The notes under the pieces: model-generated
Databases searched by the model: none
Told to the model about the DNA's origin: nothing
What the model saw: the letters and a program-made list of their open reading frames with translations, nothing else
In this document: positions 38,287 through 48,334 of the stretch, piece by piece
How positions within the stretch are numbered: position 1 is the first letter of the stretch
Layout of the letters: every line of letters starts with the position of its first letter
Made by a program: the position numbers and the translations under genes
DNA from: Vanrija pseudolonga
Taxonomy: Eukaryota > Basidiomycota > Tremellomycetes > Trichosporonales > Trichosporonaceae
Direction of reading: 5' to 3'
Assembly: GCF_020906515.1 (NCBI RefSeq)
Contig: NC_085852.1
Coordinates: forward strand, 3,162,001-3,226,000
DNA length: 64,000 bases

Positions 38287-41200
38287 TTACACCTGCCGCA
38301 CCGTGACTAACTGGGCTGTCGACACGTCCGACGACGCTGCAGACCAGAACCGGATGTTGGCAACCTTGGCACGCCGGGGCGACGAGGCGTTGGAGTCACG
38401 CCCCTCGAGCCGGCTGCTTCTACGTGGGGAAGAAGACAGGGGCGGGGACGAGGCCGGCGCCCGGCGCTTGGATGGCGTCGAGGGCGACGCCTCGGGATCG
38501 GCGCCGCGCTTGCGGCGGATAGGGGGCGGGGTTGTGGCAATGAACGACTCGGACGATGCCCGGCGCGTGGCGTGGGCAGGGACCTCTTCGTCGCGATCGG
38601 AGATGTCCCGCGGTTCGGCTTTGACTTCCACATCAAGGTCCTCCTCCTCATCGATGTGATCGAGCGGTTCGGATTTGACGACGACGGCATTGTCGGCCGC
38701 TATATCTGGCGATGTGGTGGTCTGGTGCGCCGACGGTTCAGGCGTCAATGGCGTGGGCGGCGCGCCGCCCGCCTCCTCGTCACCTTCCTCAACCTCATCG
38801 ATCGTCGGTGGACGTGGGGGTTCCTCGCGTTGGTGGCGGGCGTCACTACTGCTTGGCCGATCATCGGCATGGCGGCGCGATCCGTGCTCGTCCGAGCGAA
38901 CACGCTTGTCGCGGTCGGTTGAACGGGCGCGCTCGTCGTCGTCGGTGGAGCGGACACGCTGGTCGGGGTCGCCATGTGTATCGAAATCGGTGGGCCGCAA
39001 GCGCTCGCGGCGTCCACGTTGAGTCGATTCGACGCGGACGCGCTCGCTCTCACTACGCACCGCTGCGGGCACAATACCGACCACAGGCACCACCTGACCA
39101 AGCCTCTCCGCATTGGCGCGCACCACGCCCCACTGCTCCCAGCTGCTCACGGCCTGCTGGGACGACTTGATGAAGTGCCGCGTCAGGCTCAGGGGATAAG
39201 GGAACACCTCTGCCTTCTGCTGTGCCATGGTATCGACCCACTTGGCCACAGCATCAAAACTCTGTTGGAGGCCCGGGGTAAAAGGAACGCGCATCTTATA
39301 GCTCACGCTGCTGATTTCGACGACCGTCTTGGCGACCTCGAGAATGTACGCCAGGGTCGCGACTGTCGGAAAGGCGCCCTTGCACGTTGAGAGCCAGACC
39401 AGCGCCCGCAGCATCGATTGGGTAGCGTCCACCTTGTGCACCCAGTGCTTCCTGATGTAGACACACATGTCTTCATTGGCACACCCGGCAAGGAGGGCAT
39501 AGTCGTCGGTCGACAGTTCGCGGTTGAGTGCAAAGATGAGCATGGCGTCACACACGAAGAGGTCGAGCGCGCAAAGCTCGACGCGGAGGAACTGGAGCAC
39601 ATTGTCGGCCTCGAGGGCACCACCCAGATCTGCCTGCTGGCGCGTGAAGGCAAGGGTCATGGCCCCCGACCACTTGTGGTGAAGCTGGTTAAGCTTTTCC
39701 AGCCGTTCCTTGAGACGCAGCTTCTTGTCCTGGACAATCTTTCGTCCGAGGGTAAGAAGCTCCTGGACCAGCACCCACGCCATGCAGCGGAGCGAGATAC
39801 CCTGAAGCGGCGGCAGTTGGCGCTCTGGGAGATCGATTACGCCCTTCAGTTCGGAGAGTAGGTCGGCCTGGCCGGGGAGGAAAGAGAGATCGGGGTTGAA
39901 CACCCGGTCGTCGTTGCCGATGATCCCGCAGGCGTACCAGTTGGCCACCGAGATGTAGAGGAACGGGGTCGATGGGTCGACATCATCCTCAGCCTCCGCT
40001 TCGGGCGTGGGGGATGAAGACTTTGGCCGGTCCATGAGCAGAGGGAGGTCGCGGACGTCCACAAAGTCGCAGAACGTCGCCGCGAAGACGACACACATGA
40101 GGCTGTTGGTGTCCGGGTCCTGGTCAAACACAATGCCGAGGTTCTCCTTAGCAATGTCTGACAGACGCTCCAGTTGGACGGCACAGGGGAAACCGCAGCC
40201 CATCTCGTCCGTGCCGATGTGCTCGAGCGCCAGGAGGTACTGAGCCGCCTCCAGGAACTGTTCCGCATGAGTGAGCTTGACGCCTCTCGCTCGCTCGTCG
40301 CGGAGGTGGAGACAGGATGGGATGCCGGGGATCCACATGGGGACGCGTTTGCCACACCATTCTGCGGCATGCTTCGCCTCGTTGTCCGACACTAGCAGGT
40401 CGAGAGTGTCGCCATGCGGACGACTACACCGGCACTCGAGGTTGGTACCAGAGCTCCAGCGATTGGCGAGGTCAGCAAGGATGGAGAACGGACGCTTGGG
40501 TGTGTCGTCAACGTCGGGGCTAAGGCCGAGGTCGTTTGCCGTCCACATCAGGCGAATGGGTTGGCTCGTGGACGACGCTGCGGGGCGTTTGGCCACAGGA
40601 GGAGGTGGCGGAGCGGCAGCGGCGGCGGGCGGGTTGGGAGCGCGTGGTAGAGGTGGTGATAGCGGCGTTGGGGCATGGCGGGAGTGCTCGGAGGCCGGGG
40701 GTGGGGGCCTGCGAGAGTTCGGTAACGCGGGCGACAGCGGCGAATGGTCGCGACGAGAATGCTCCGGAGGCACGACGGCACCCTGAGTCGCTCGCCGAGC
40801 GCCTGGCAGCGGTGAAGACAGCGGTGAATGGCGACGACGGGACAGATCAACTGCTGCCTTTGCTGGACGGCGTGCTGGAGGCGGGGCACGCGTCTGGTCG
40901 GAAACGGGCCACAGGTCACCTGCTCGGATTTGCGACGTGCTTGACGCCGCCGCAGCCAAGGTACTCGAGGCGGACGCTGTCGCCGACTCGTCAGCCCATA
41001 GGTGGGGGTAGCGGCGGCGGTGGCGGTCGGGTGACACGGAACGCGAACGCTCGGTGTACTCGCGCCGAGATGGCGTTGTAGACAAGGTGGCAGCGGGAAT
41101 GCCAACTGCGTCGCGGTCACGCTTCTGGCGTGCACGAGACAGCGGAGGGTACGCGGCAGTGACTGAAGCAATGAGGGGTACGGCCTGTGCCATGGCCGCC

Positions 41201-43101
41201 GATTCGTACCGCGACGTGGGAACGGGAGGGTTGGTGCCGGTGCGGAACTCGGCGGGAAGCATCATGTGTGGTGTGAGGCTGATCGTAGGTGCGCGGGTCG
41301 GGGTCGGGGCATTCGCTGAGCCCACAGCTGGTGCACTGGTCGCAACTGGAGCTGCCGAAGATGGCGACGCCGAGGTAGGCGCCTTGCTGAGATACATGGT
41401 GTTGTGCGAACGCGCGCTCGTCAACGTCCAGGGGATGCGGGACGCGCCAGCGTGCTCCTTGGCCGTGAAGGACGTCTCGGAGATCGGGCCTCTGGGGCCG
41501 CGCTTACCCCCGCCTCTGTTGATTGGAGGCGGGGCGGCTGCTGCGGCGACGGCGGGGCGCTCGACACGGCGTTCGGACACGGGAATGATGCGCTCCGTCA
41601 CGGCAGTGGCATGCGCATCGCTCCGCGGGTGGTAGACAACGCCCTCAACCTGCGTCCCGTTGCGTCGGTACATTGGCATGCCTGGGTCTTCGCGAGTGGG
41701 CGCGCGGTAAGCTTGAAGGGACTCGGTTGGGGGGCGGGTGTATGAAGAGGACGACGAGAATGAGTGCTGCGACGACTTATGAGGTTGGCGGCGCGCATCG
41801 ATGTCGTCTGCACGCGACGATGACGATGACGACGGCTGTGGTTGCGCGGGCCAACCTTTCTTTGGTCCGTAGCCTTGTCTCCAGAACGCCGCATCCGTTG
41901 TTCTTTTGCGAGTGTTTGTTGTCTTTCCCCTCGCTGCATCCGTCCCATGTTTCGAATGTTGCTGTGCTGCCTGCTGCTGCTCATATTGTGCCCCAATTGT
42001 GCGCACTCTGGTCTCCCGCTCTTCACGCTCTGCCTTCTCACGTCGAAGTCGTTCAGCCGTCAATCTGTCCACTTCTCGTGTGATCGTCTCATTGTCTGCG
42101 CGGATTTGGGCGGAGGTCCTTGTATCCACTTGCTGGCTGGCCGTCTGTTGTCTTGCAGGCTTGGGGGCTGCCGCCGCTGGCTGCTGCCCAAGCTCCGACG
42201 CGATAGCGCGTACTCTGGCGTACTGCTCTGCGCGTAGCGCGTCCTCACGTCGAAGACGCTCTGCACGCGCCGCCTCCTTGCGCTCCTCCTGCGCTATCCA
42301 AGTCGCAGCGTCGGATTGTGTCCATTCCTTGTGGGGAGCAATGTCTACTTCGGCCGCAGATCCATCGTCCGCTGTCGGGCGCCAAGGCAATACTCCCGGT
42401 GCGGGGGGCACAGAGATCGTCATGTATCGTTGATTCCACGGATCCCACCGCCGAGGGTTGAGGCTGCCTGGACCCGTATCCGTTGCAACAACATCGTATC
42501 GCAACTCGACCGGTTCTCTGGGGGGTTCGTCCCTCGCGCGCTCAGCACTGCGCTGATTGCGCTCCGACACGGACGAGTGTCGGCGTTCCTGTCGATCTTG
42601 GCTGCTGCTTGGCGCGGACCAAGCCAGTCGACTGGGGCCTGCAGTGGGCACGGGCGAAGGAGACGGCAAGGTGCCGACCGACGAGCCGTGCGGAGAGGGC
42701 AACGACGCGGCCGACGATCGTCGCGGCGCGTCCCGGGGTGGCGGGGCGTCGCGCGAGTCTCTGGGGCCGAGAAACTCGTCGAGGGTCGGCGCTCGGCGTG
42801 TTGTCGTCGTAGTCGTGCCCTTGGACGCCGCATGCGGGGGGTGCGCGGCCGCGGACGTCTTTGGCGGCGCCGCCGTCGCGGCCGGATCGAAGAAGGGGAG
42901 GAGGGGCGAGTAGGCGAGCGCGCTGTTGGAGCTGTTTGTGCTACTGTCACGCTTGGAGCTGGGCGGCGGGGTGGGGTAAGCGCGCTGCTGTTGGTGCTGT
43001 TGTTGCTGCGCGCTCGTTGCCGCTGGGGCATTCGCCGTGCGCCATGAAGGCCGCGTTTGGGGGAGTGACGGGGTCGCTATGGGCCGCAGCGTGTCGCCCA
43101 T
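38287..43101 (-). CDS. Large protein with disordered N-terminus and helical C-terminal region
   Basis: Single open frame; the first ATG is at 43099-43101 (M-G-D-T-L-R-P-I), giving 1604 residues. The frame is open further upstream but holds no ATG there. Residues 1 to about 870 are low complexity (Ala, Pro, Ser, Arg, with many R-R-E-K-A-E-R-E-E-R-E type charged helices near 280-420). Residues about 870-1345 look ordered and all-helical (R-P-F-S-I-L-A-D-L-A-N-R-W, then G-I-S-L-R-C-M-A-W-V-L-V-Q-E-L-L, then L-V-W-L-S-T-C-K-G). That part recalls the middle-homology region of fungal Zn2Cys6 regulators, but no Cys6 cluster is visible, so the resemblance is weak. The last 260 residues are charged, with R-K-R and S-P-R-R patches suggesting a nuclear protein (inference). 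Confidence 0.8.
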   Translation of the reverse strand: MGDTLRPIATPSLPQTRPSWRTANAPAATSAQQQQHQQQRAYPTPPPSSKRDSSTNSSNSALAYSPLLPFFDPAATAAPPKTSAAAHPPHAASKGTTTTTTRRAPTLDEFLGPRDSRDAPPPRDAPRRSSAASLPSPHGSSVGTLPSPSPVPTAGPSRLAWSAPSSSQDRQERRHSSVSERNQRSAERARDEPPREPVELRYDVVATDTGPGSLNPRRWDPWNQRYMTISVPPAPGVLPWRPTADDGSAAEVDIAPHKEWTQSDAATWIAQEERKEAARAERLRREDALRAEQYARVRAIASELGQQPAAAAPKPARQQTASQQVDTRTSAQIRADNETITREVDRLTAERLRREKAEREERETRVRTIGAQYEQQQAAQQHSKHGTDAARGKTTNTRKRTTDAAFWRQGYGPKKGWPAQPQPSSSSSSRADDIDARRQPHKSSQHSFSSSSSYTRPPTESLQAYRAPTREDPGMPMYRRNGTQVEGVVYHPRSDAHATAVTERIIPVSERRVERPAVAAAAAPPPINRGGGKRGPRGPISETSFTAKEHAGASRIPWTLTSARSHNTMYLSKAPTSASPSSAAPVATSAPAVGSANAPTPTRAPTISLTPHMMLPAEFRTGTNPPVPTSRYESAAMAQAVPLIASVTAAYPPLSRARQKRDRDAVGIPAATLSTTPSRREYTERSRSVSPDRHRRRYPHLWADESATASASSTLAAAASSTSQIRAGDLWPVSDQTRAPPPARRPAKAAVDLSRRRHSPLSSPLPGARRATQGAVVPPEHSRRDHSPLSPALPNSRRPPPPASEHSRHAPTPLSPPLPRAPNPPAAAAAPPPPPVAKRPAASSTSQPIRLMWTANDLGLSPDVDDTPKRPFSILADLANRWSSGTNLECRCSRPHGDTLDLLVSDNEAKHAAEWCGKRVPMWIPGIPSCLHLRDERARGVKLTHAEQFLEAAQYLLALEHIGTDEMGCGFPCAVQLERLSDIAKENLGIVFDQDPDTNSLMCVVFAATFCDFVDVRDLPLLMDRPKSSSPTPEAEAEDDVDPSTPFLYISVANWYACGIIGNDDRVFNPDLSFLPGQADLLSELKGVIDLPERQLPPLQGISLRCMAWVLVQELLTLGRKIVQDKKLRLKERLEKLNQLHHKWSGAMTLAFTRQQADLGGALEADNVLQFLRVELCALDLFVCDAMLIFALNRELSTDDYALLAGCANEDMCVYIRKHWVHKVDATQSMLRALVWLSTCKGAFPTVATLAYILEVAKTVVEISSVSYKMRVPFTPGLQQSFDAVAKWVDTMAQQKAEVFPYPLSLTRHFIKSSQQAVSSWEQWGVVRANAERLGQVVPVVGIVPAAVRSESERVRVESTQRGRRERLRPTDFDTHGDPDQRVRSTDDDERARSTDRDKRVRSDEHGSRRHADDRPSSSDARHQREEPPRPPTIDEVEEGDEEAGGAPPTPLTPEPSAHQTTTSPDIAADNAVVVKSEPLDHIDEEEDLDVEVKAEPRDISDRDEEVPAHATRRASSESFIATTPPPIRRKRGADPEASPSTPSKRRAPASSPPLSSSPRRSSRLEGRDSNASSPRRAKVANIRFWSAASSDVSTAQLVTVRQV

Positions 43102-44276
43102 GACTGTGGGGCGGGTTGCTGCAGCGATGCGGTGTGAGTTGTTGGATGATGTGGGGGAGAGTCGAGTCGAGTGGGAGTTGGTTGTTGTTGGTCGTGACCG
43201 AGCGAGGTGTGTGAGCGAGACGGCGGCGGCGGCGTTTTCGGCGCGCGGCTTTGCTACGCCAGGGGCTGAGAACGGTTGCTGCGGGCTGCGGCCCTTGACG
43301 ACGGTGACGGCGGCGGCGGCGGTCAAGGGGTGTGAGGGAGAAGGGGGGAGATAGGAACAGTATGGATGCACGCGTCGACGCCGGCGGCGGTGACTGTGCG
43401 TTGTTGTGCACGGGATGCAATGTCCGTGAGCGGGAAGGGGCAAGGTGGGTGGAGTAAAGGGGCCGACGCCGACGCCGCACGCGACCTTTTGCAAGGCGGA
43501 GGCGGGGTAACGGGGATGTGATGCCGTTGTCGAGTGGGCCAATGTCGCCGCTCAATGCATCGAGAGGTGGATGGAGTAGAGGTGAGAGAGAGTTGTCGTC
43601 GTCGTCGTCGACGCCGTCGTTGTTGTTGTTGTCGTCGTCGTTTGTCTGTTCGTCGGAAGTCGCGATCGTCGGAGCAAATAATAAAGAACACCAGAGCGGG
43701 AGTCGCGACCCCATGACACCACACTGCTCGTCGTCGTCGCCATTACTTCGTCTCATCTCGCTTGACTCCCCCCTTCGCTTCCCATAGTGTGCATGTGCCT
43801 CTGGGTTACCAAGAGATCTCGTGCGCGTGAGCTGCTCTGCTTTGCTCCACAAAGGCCGTAACCGCGCCAGTGCTAGCCTCGTGCCTCCACGTTATCAGTC
43901 ACGTCGCGCTCATACCACAGGAGACGACCGACTGACCGACCGCCGAGCCTGCAAAGTCCGAGGCATGCAACACCCACTCCGCATCCGGCCAGCCGGCGCC
44001 AAGACGTCCCAGGGTGCGTGTTTGCGGTCGTTGCAAGGCTCGAACACGCGGGAGCGGTGACAGGGGCAGGGAGAGCGAGACACCGACCCCTTGGCAACCA
44101 ACGCTGCAGTACGACGCGTCGAGTCAACGCGAACGAGGACAGCCCCGGCATCACTGTTTATACATGCTGCTACTACAGAAAGTCGAGACCAGGCCTATGT
44201 AGGAGGGCGCGTTCGGGCCTGTAACGCGTCAGCAACAAGCTCCGATGGCACAGCAGATTCCACGCGCCAACTCACC
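43102..44276. other. Intergenic, about 1.2 kb
   Basis: Promoter side of the large minus-strand gene and 3' side of the Gln/Gly-repeat gene. Contains a trinucleotide microsatellite (43595-43641). No other gene supported. Confidence 0.4.
43595..43641. repeat. GTC/GTT trinucleotide microsatellite
   Basis: Near-perfect (GTC)n changing to (GTT)n and back to (GTC)n over 47 bp, upstream of the large minus-strand gene. Likely length-variable between strains. Confidence 0.85.
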
Positions 44277-44705
44277 CTACAGGCGCTGCTCAAACTCGGC
44301 AATGGCCATGTCCTCGGCCGCGCCGGTCATGTTGCCAGACATGGCGTCGGTCATGGCCTTGGCCTCCATGCCCTGCGCGCCGCCACCGCCGCCGCCGCCG
44401 CCGAGGAAAGACGAAGCAATGCCGCCGAGGCCGCCGGCGCCCTGCTGCTGCTGCTGCTGGCCGCCGCCGCCACCGCCGAGGAACTGGCCGGCGAGGCCCT
44501 CGAGCTGCTGAGCGTTGAAGCCGCCCTGCTGGCCGCCGCCGCCCTGCTGCTGCTGGCCACCACCCTGCTGGCCGCCGAGGAACTGGCCAGCAAGGCCCTC
44601 AAGCTGCTGAGCGTTGAAGCCGCCACCCTGCTGGCCGCCCTGCTGCTGCTGGCCACCGCCCTGGGCGGCGCCAAGAACCTCGCGTTCGATCGAGTTGAAG
44701 TCCAT
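44277..44705 (-). CDS. Small Gln/Gly-rich repeat protein
   Basis: One exon, 142 residues, ATG at 44703-44705. After a short N-terminus (M-D-F-N-S-I-E-R-E-V-L-G) come two near-identical blocks of about 15 residues, F-N-A-Q-Q-L-E-G-L-A-G-Q-F-L-G, followed by a third related I-A-S-S-F-L-G, all separated by Gly and Gln runs. The end (M-T-G-A-A-E-D-M-A-I-A-E-F-E-Q-R-L) is an acidic helix. The repeated amphipathic helices and Gln/Gly linkers recall condensate- or prion-like proteins; no family recognised. A GTGAG lies just after the stop, so an alternative splice form is conceivable. Confidence 0.75.
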   Translation of the reverse strand: MDFNSIEREVLGAAQGGGQQQQGGQQGGGFNAQQLEGLAGQFLGGQQGGGQQQQGGGGQQGGFNAQQLEGLAGQFLGGGGGGQQQQQQGAGGLGGIASSFLGGGGGGGGAQGMEAKAMTDAMSGNMTGAAEDMAIAEFEQRL

Positions 44706-45636
44706 TGTGTTGCAGGTGTGTGGTTGGGGTTTTTGGTGGTGGGCGGGCGATTGGGCGATAGTCTGTCGTCGATGGTACTGGACTGGTATTTATCACACCT
44801 CGAGGGCAGCCAGCGCGACGGCCTCGGCCGCCCGCGCTCGCAGCAGCAGCAGCAGCATGCCCCCGAGTCCCGAGTCCATTCATTCGTGAGCGAGCGCGGT
44901 TATCGTGATGGCAGCCCACAAGTGGCCAGCTGCTGGACCAGGCTTCTTCGGTTAATACTCACTTGTGCAATAATAGCCATCCAGTTCCTGGAACTGACGT
45001 CGAGGTGGCAGCTTCCGTCCTCTGCTCCTCTGCTTCTGAGCTGCTCGATCACGCGCAACCTTGCCGTAGCTGACTAGCTGACTACCCTGCTAACGCTGCT
45101 GACGGCTTCACAAATTGACCCACCAAAGTGCCCAATATAGACCTCGTCACAACCGGAATGTGAAACCAGCGGAAGGTGTGGCTCAACGCCTGCCGTGATA
45201 GGTCGAGGGGGGTCATCGACGTCATGACCTTGCTGGAACAATGCAGGCAGTGCACAGCCTCGGTCCTCGGAAGTACTTCCAGGGTATGACGCGTCGCGAC
45301 TGCAGGGTGTCGTGGATGATCGACAACGAGCCCGTGTCAACTGGTGCTGGATGCCCAGTAGAAAGCATCTGCGACGATGCGTTGCGCAGGCATACGCTGC
45401 GCTCGACGGACCGAGTCGGCGCCGAGATCCATGTGTACCCCGGCCGGATTGTCCTCGAGGCGATCGACGAGCGAGGGAGTCACCGACGACAAACAGCAGC
45501 ATTTGTCTGACCTCATGGCTATCAATGTAATCCATCACGTTGCCCACACCCGCCCACTCCCTCAACCCGCCACCCAGCACACCAGCCCGCCCGCCGAACC
45601 AAGCCATGCATAGAGACCAAGAAGACCCAACAACTT
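44706..45636. other. Intergenic, about 930 bp
   Basis: Promoter of the Gln/Gly-repeat gene at its left; convergent 3' side of the dehydratase gene at its right. No gene supported on either strand. Confidence 0.4.
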
Positions 45637-47413
45637 CTAGTGACCGTTCACCGCGACGCCGTTGGCATGGCCATTAGAGTGGCGGTTGACGCCGTTTCCA
45701 TTCACGCCGTTGACCGCCTTGCGCGCAAGCTTGCCCTTCAGGTTACCCTTGGGCGCAAACTCCTCGAGCTTGTGCGCGGCCACGGCCTCGGGGCTCGACC
45801 AGTAGCTACCGTGCGGGTAGACGTACTTTGCCCTGCTCTCGTCTGTGATCTGGATCGAGTAGCCCTCGTCCGCGACCGAGGGGACGTTGTACCGGCCCTT
45901 GGCGTTGAGCGAGACGGGGTTGACAAAGTTCTCGTGCAGGTGCTGCGCGTACTCGAGCACGTTGGTGTCGATGCTGCCCGAGATGGCGACGTAGTCGATG
46001 AGTGAGAGGTGGATAGTGTCTGGGGTGGGCGTGAGCAGGGGTCACAGGCCAGTGCATGGGGCCACTTACACTGGCACAGGCCGATGCCGCCGGCGTGAGG
46101 GCACACGGGCACGCCGTACTTGGCCGACATGAGGAGGACGCCGAGGATCTCGTTGACGCCAGCGAGGCGGCACGAGTCGATCTGGCACACGTCGATGGCG
46201 TTGGCCTGCAGGAGCTGCTTGAACACCATGCGGTTGTGGGCGTGCTCGCCGGTGGCGACGCCGACGCCGTACGGCTTGAGCTGGCGGCGGATCTCGGCGT
46301 GCGCGAGCACGTCGTCTGGGGCCGTAGGCTCCTCGATGAACCACGGCTTGTACTCGGCCAGCTGCTTGACGTAGTCGACCGCCTCCTGCATGTCCCACAC
46401 CTGGTTGGCGTCGATCATGAGCACGCAGTCGGTCGGGCCGGCGTTCTTGCCCGCGATCGTTTTGGGGTCAGGGCGCGGCACGCCCTCAGAGTTCTTGGGG
46501 TCGTCGATGATCTTCCTGATCAGCGCCATGCGGCGCCGGTCGTCGTCGACGTTGACGCCGACCTTAAGCTTGAAGTGGTTGAAGCCGGCCTTGAGCCAGT
46601 GGCTGGGGCGTCAGCGGCCGACGGGGACCCGCGGCTGGCAACACTCACCGAGTACGCTCCTCGACCAGCTCGTCAGAGTATCCGTACCATCCAACGCTGG
46701 TAACGTAGGCGGGGTATCCCTCCTTCTCGACGTGCGCGATGCGCTCCTTGCGACCGGCCTCCTTCTCCTTGAGGATCTCGAGTGCCTCCTCGGGCGTGAG
46801 CGCGTCGGTGATGTAGCGGAAGCACGTCGAGCGGACAATCTCCTCGGGGCTCATGTCGGCAATTAGGCGCCAAAGTGGCTTGTTCTGCGAGCGTGCGTAC
46901 ATGTCCCACACGGCGTTGACGACGGCAGCGGTGGCGAGGTGGATGACGCCCTTCTCGGGGCCGATCCTGCGGGGTCAGCCTGGCTCCTATCCCAGCTCTC
47001 CATCGCGCTTCGAGCCGCCACTCACCATCGGTGCTGCGGGTCGCTAAGCAGGTAAGTCCACATCGCGCCCATGTCGCCAAACAGCTCGGTAGTGCTCTTG
47101 CCAACCAGACGCTCGGCGACCTGCTCAGCAGCGTACACGACGATGTCGTTGCCGCGGCCGATTGTAAAGGTCATGCCGTAGCCGACCTCGGTGCCGTCCG
47201 TGAACAGGGTCACGTACGCGCACGAGTAGTCACACGTCTGGTTCATCGCATCTGTGCCGTCTCCCGTGAGGGAGGTGGGGTAGCGCAGGTCTTCGACGGT
47301 GTATCCGATCTAGCGGCGGTGTCAGCAAGGTAGCGCGGCACGAGCCGCACGCGCAAGGTGCGCCGAGCAGCGAACTTGGCGACGCCGCCGATGCAACTTA
47401 CAATCTTGGACAT
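45637..47413 (-). CDS. Enolase-superfamily sugar-acid dehydratase, L-galactonate dehydratase-like
   Basis: Exons 47402-47413 (12 nt), 47026-47309, 46649-46966, 46070-46602 and 45637-46019; 509 residues. Strongly similar to fungal L-galactonate dehydratases (D-galacturonate pathway) and to ENOSF1/L-fuconate dehydratases: G-Y-G-M-T-F-T-I-G-R-G-N-D-I-V, W-I-G-P-E-K-G-V-I-H-L-A, F-R-Y-I-T-D-A-L-T. Active-site motifs are intact: catalytic F-K-L-K-V-G, metal ligands in M-I-D-A-N-Q, F-I-E-E-P-T and A-T-G-E-H, and the Asp-His pair in Q-I-D-S-C-R and C-P-H-A-G-G. It should remove water from a C6 aldonate in the cytosol. L-rhamnonate or L-fuconate are possible alternative substrates. A 30-residue Asn/Gly/His tail is unusual. 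Divergent from an MFS porter. Confidence 0.92.
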
Positions 47414-48334
47414 TGTTGCTGTGTCTGTCTGTGTTCTGGTGGTGGTGATGAGGCCGACATCGCTACCGTCCCATCCTTATGAACTGCATCGGCGGGCAGC
47501 ACTTCGAGCACAAGAGACGCCCCGGCGGCCAAGAGCACCGACACATCGGCGCCCATCGGCTGGGGGGAGCGGACAAGCCGATATCGCGGTGTCCTACAGC
47601 GTGCTGAGCGGCGTGGGAAGGGCACAGGGAGCGATAAGACGGGGTTTGGGCGCTGGTGTGCGGAGCATGGCACACTGGAGCGACTTGGAAGTACCTCCTG
47701 CAGACGGAGGGCGGCTCGCCCAGCGGCCATTGGACGGCCTGTGCGGTGGTGGCCGGTATGTCGGCTCAGCCCAACCACCGGGGCCGTAATCTCGGCCACC
47801 AGCGTACGCCCTCATCGGGATCCACGCGCTCGGCAAGCCATGCATGCACTTCGCTGCGCCAACTGCACGCCCGCTGCTCCGGGAGCGGTCGTGCACGACG
47901 AAGCCATGTGACCCCCCACTCCCGAAACATCGCCGCGCGCGGGGTGGCAAGACGCACACAACCTCCCCCCAGCCGGCCCCGATACATCGCCCAGGGCCGG
48001 CTTGTCGGGGTCCCCGGGCCAAGGGAGCGCGCCGCGGCGGGGGGTGTGCGGCCCCGGCCCTGGGTGGCCAGGCAGGCAGCAGGCAGGCAGCCCGCCGGCA
48101 GTGCCAAACTTCTTTCGCATCCACCCACTCACTCGCTCTCGCGCATGTATAAAGAAAGCAGCCGGTGTCTTGTTGTTGTTGCCCAGACCCAGCAGTGGCG
48201 GCGACTTCGAGGCACCGACAGAGTAAAGCTACCAGACCTCGCACACCAACAAACAACCTCGGCACCTTTTTACCACCAGCTTGCTCCACTACCGGCGCGG
48301 CACATAACATCTGCAGCCGAGCACACAACACACC
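47414..48334. other. Shared divergent promoter of dehydratase and MFS genes
   Basis: About 920 bp with no supported gene; TATAAAG at 48148. GC-rich with CGG/CCG-containing stretches near 47975-48060, possible Zn2Cys6 sites (inference). Confidence 0.45.
48148..48154 (+). promoter_or_regulatory. TATA box of the MFS gene at 48335
   Basis: TATAAAG, 187 bp upstream of the ATG. Confidence 0.5.

Noticed and set aside
43102-43542. N-terminal extension of the large minus-strand protein to 43542
   Set aside because: No ATG in the extension; it would need a TTG start and is low complexity.
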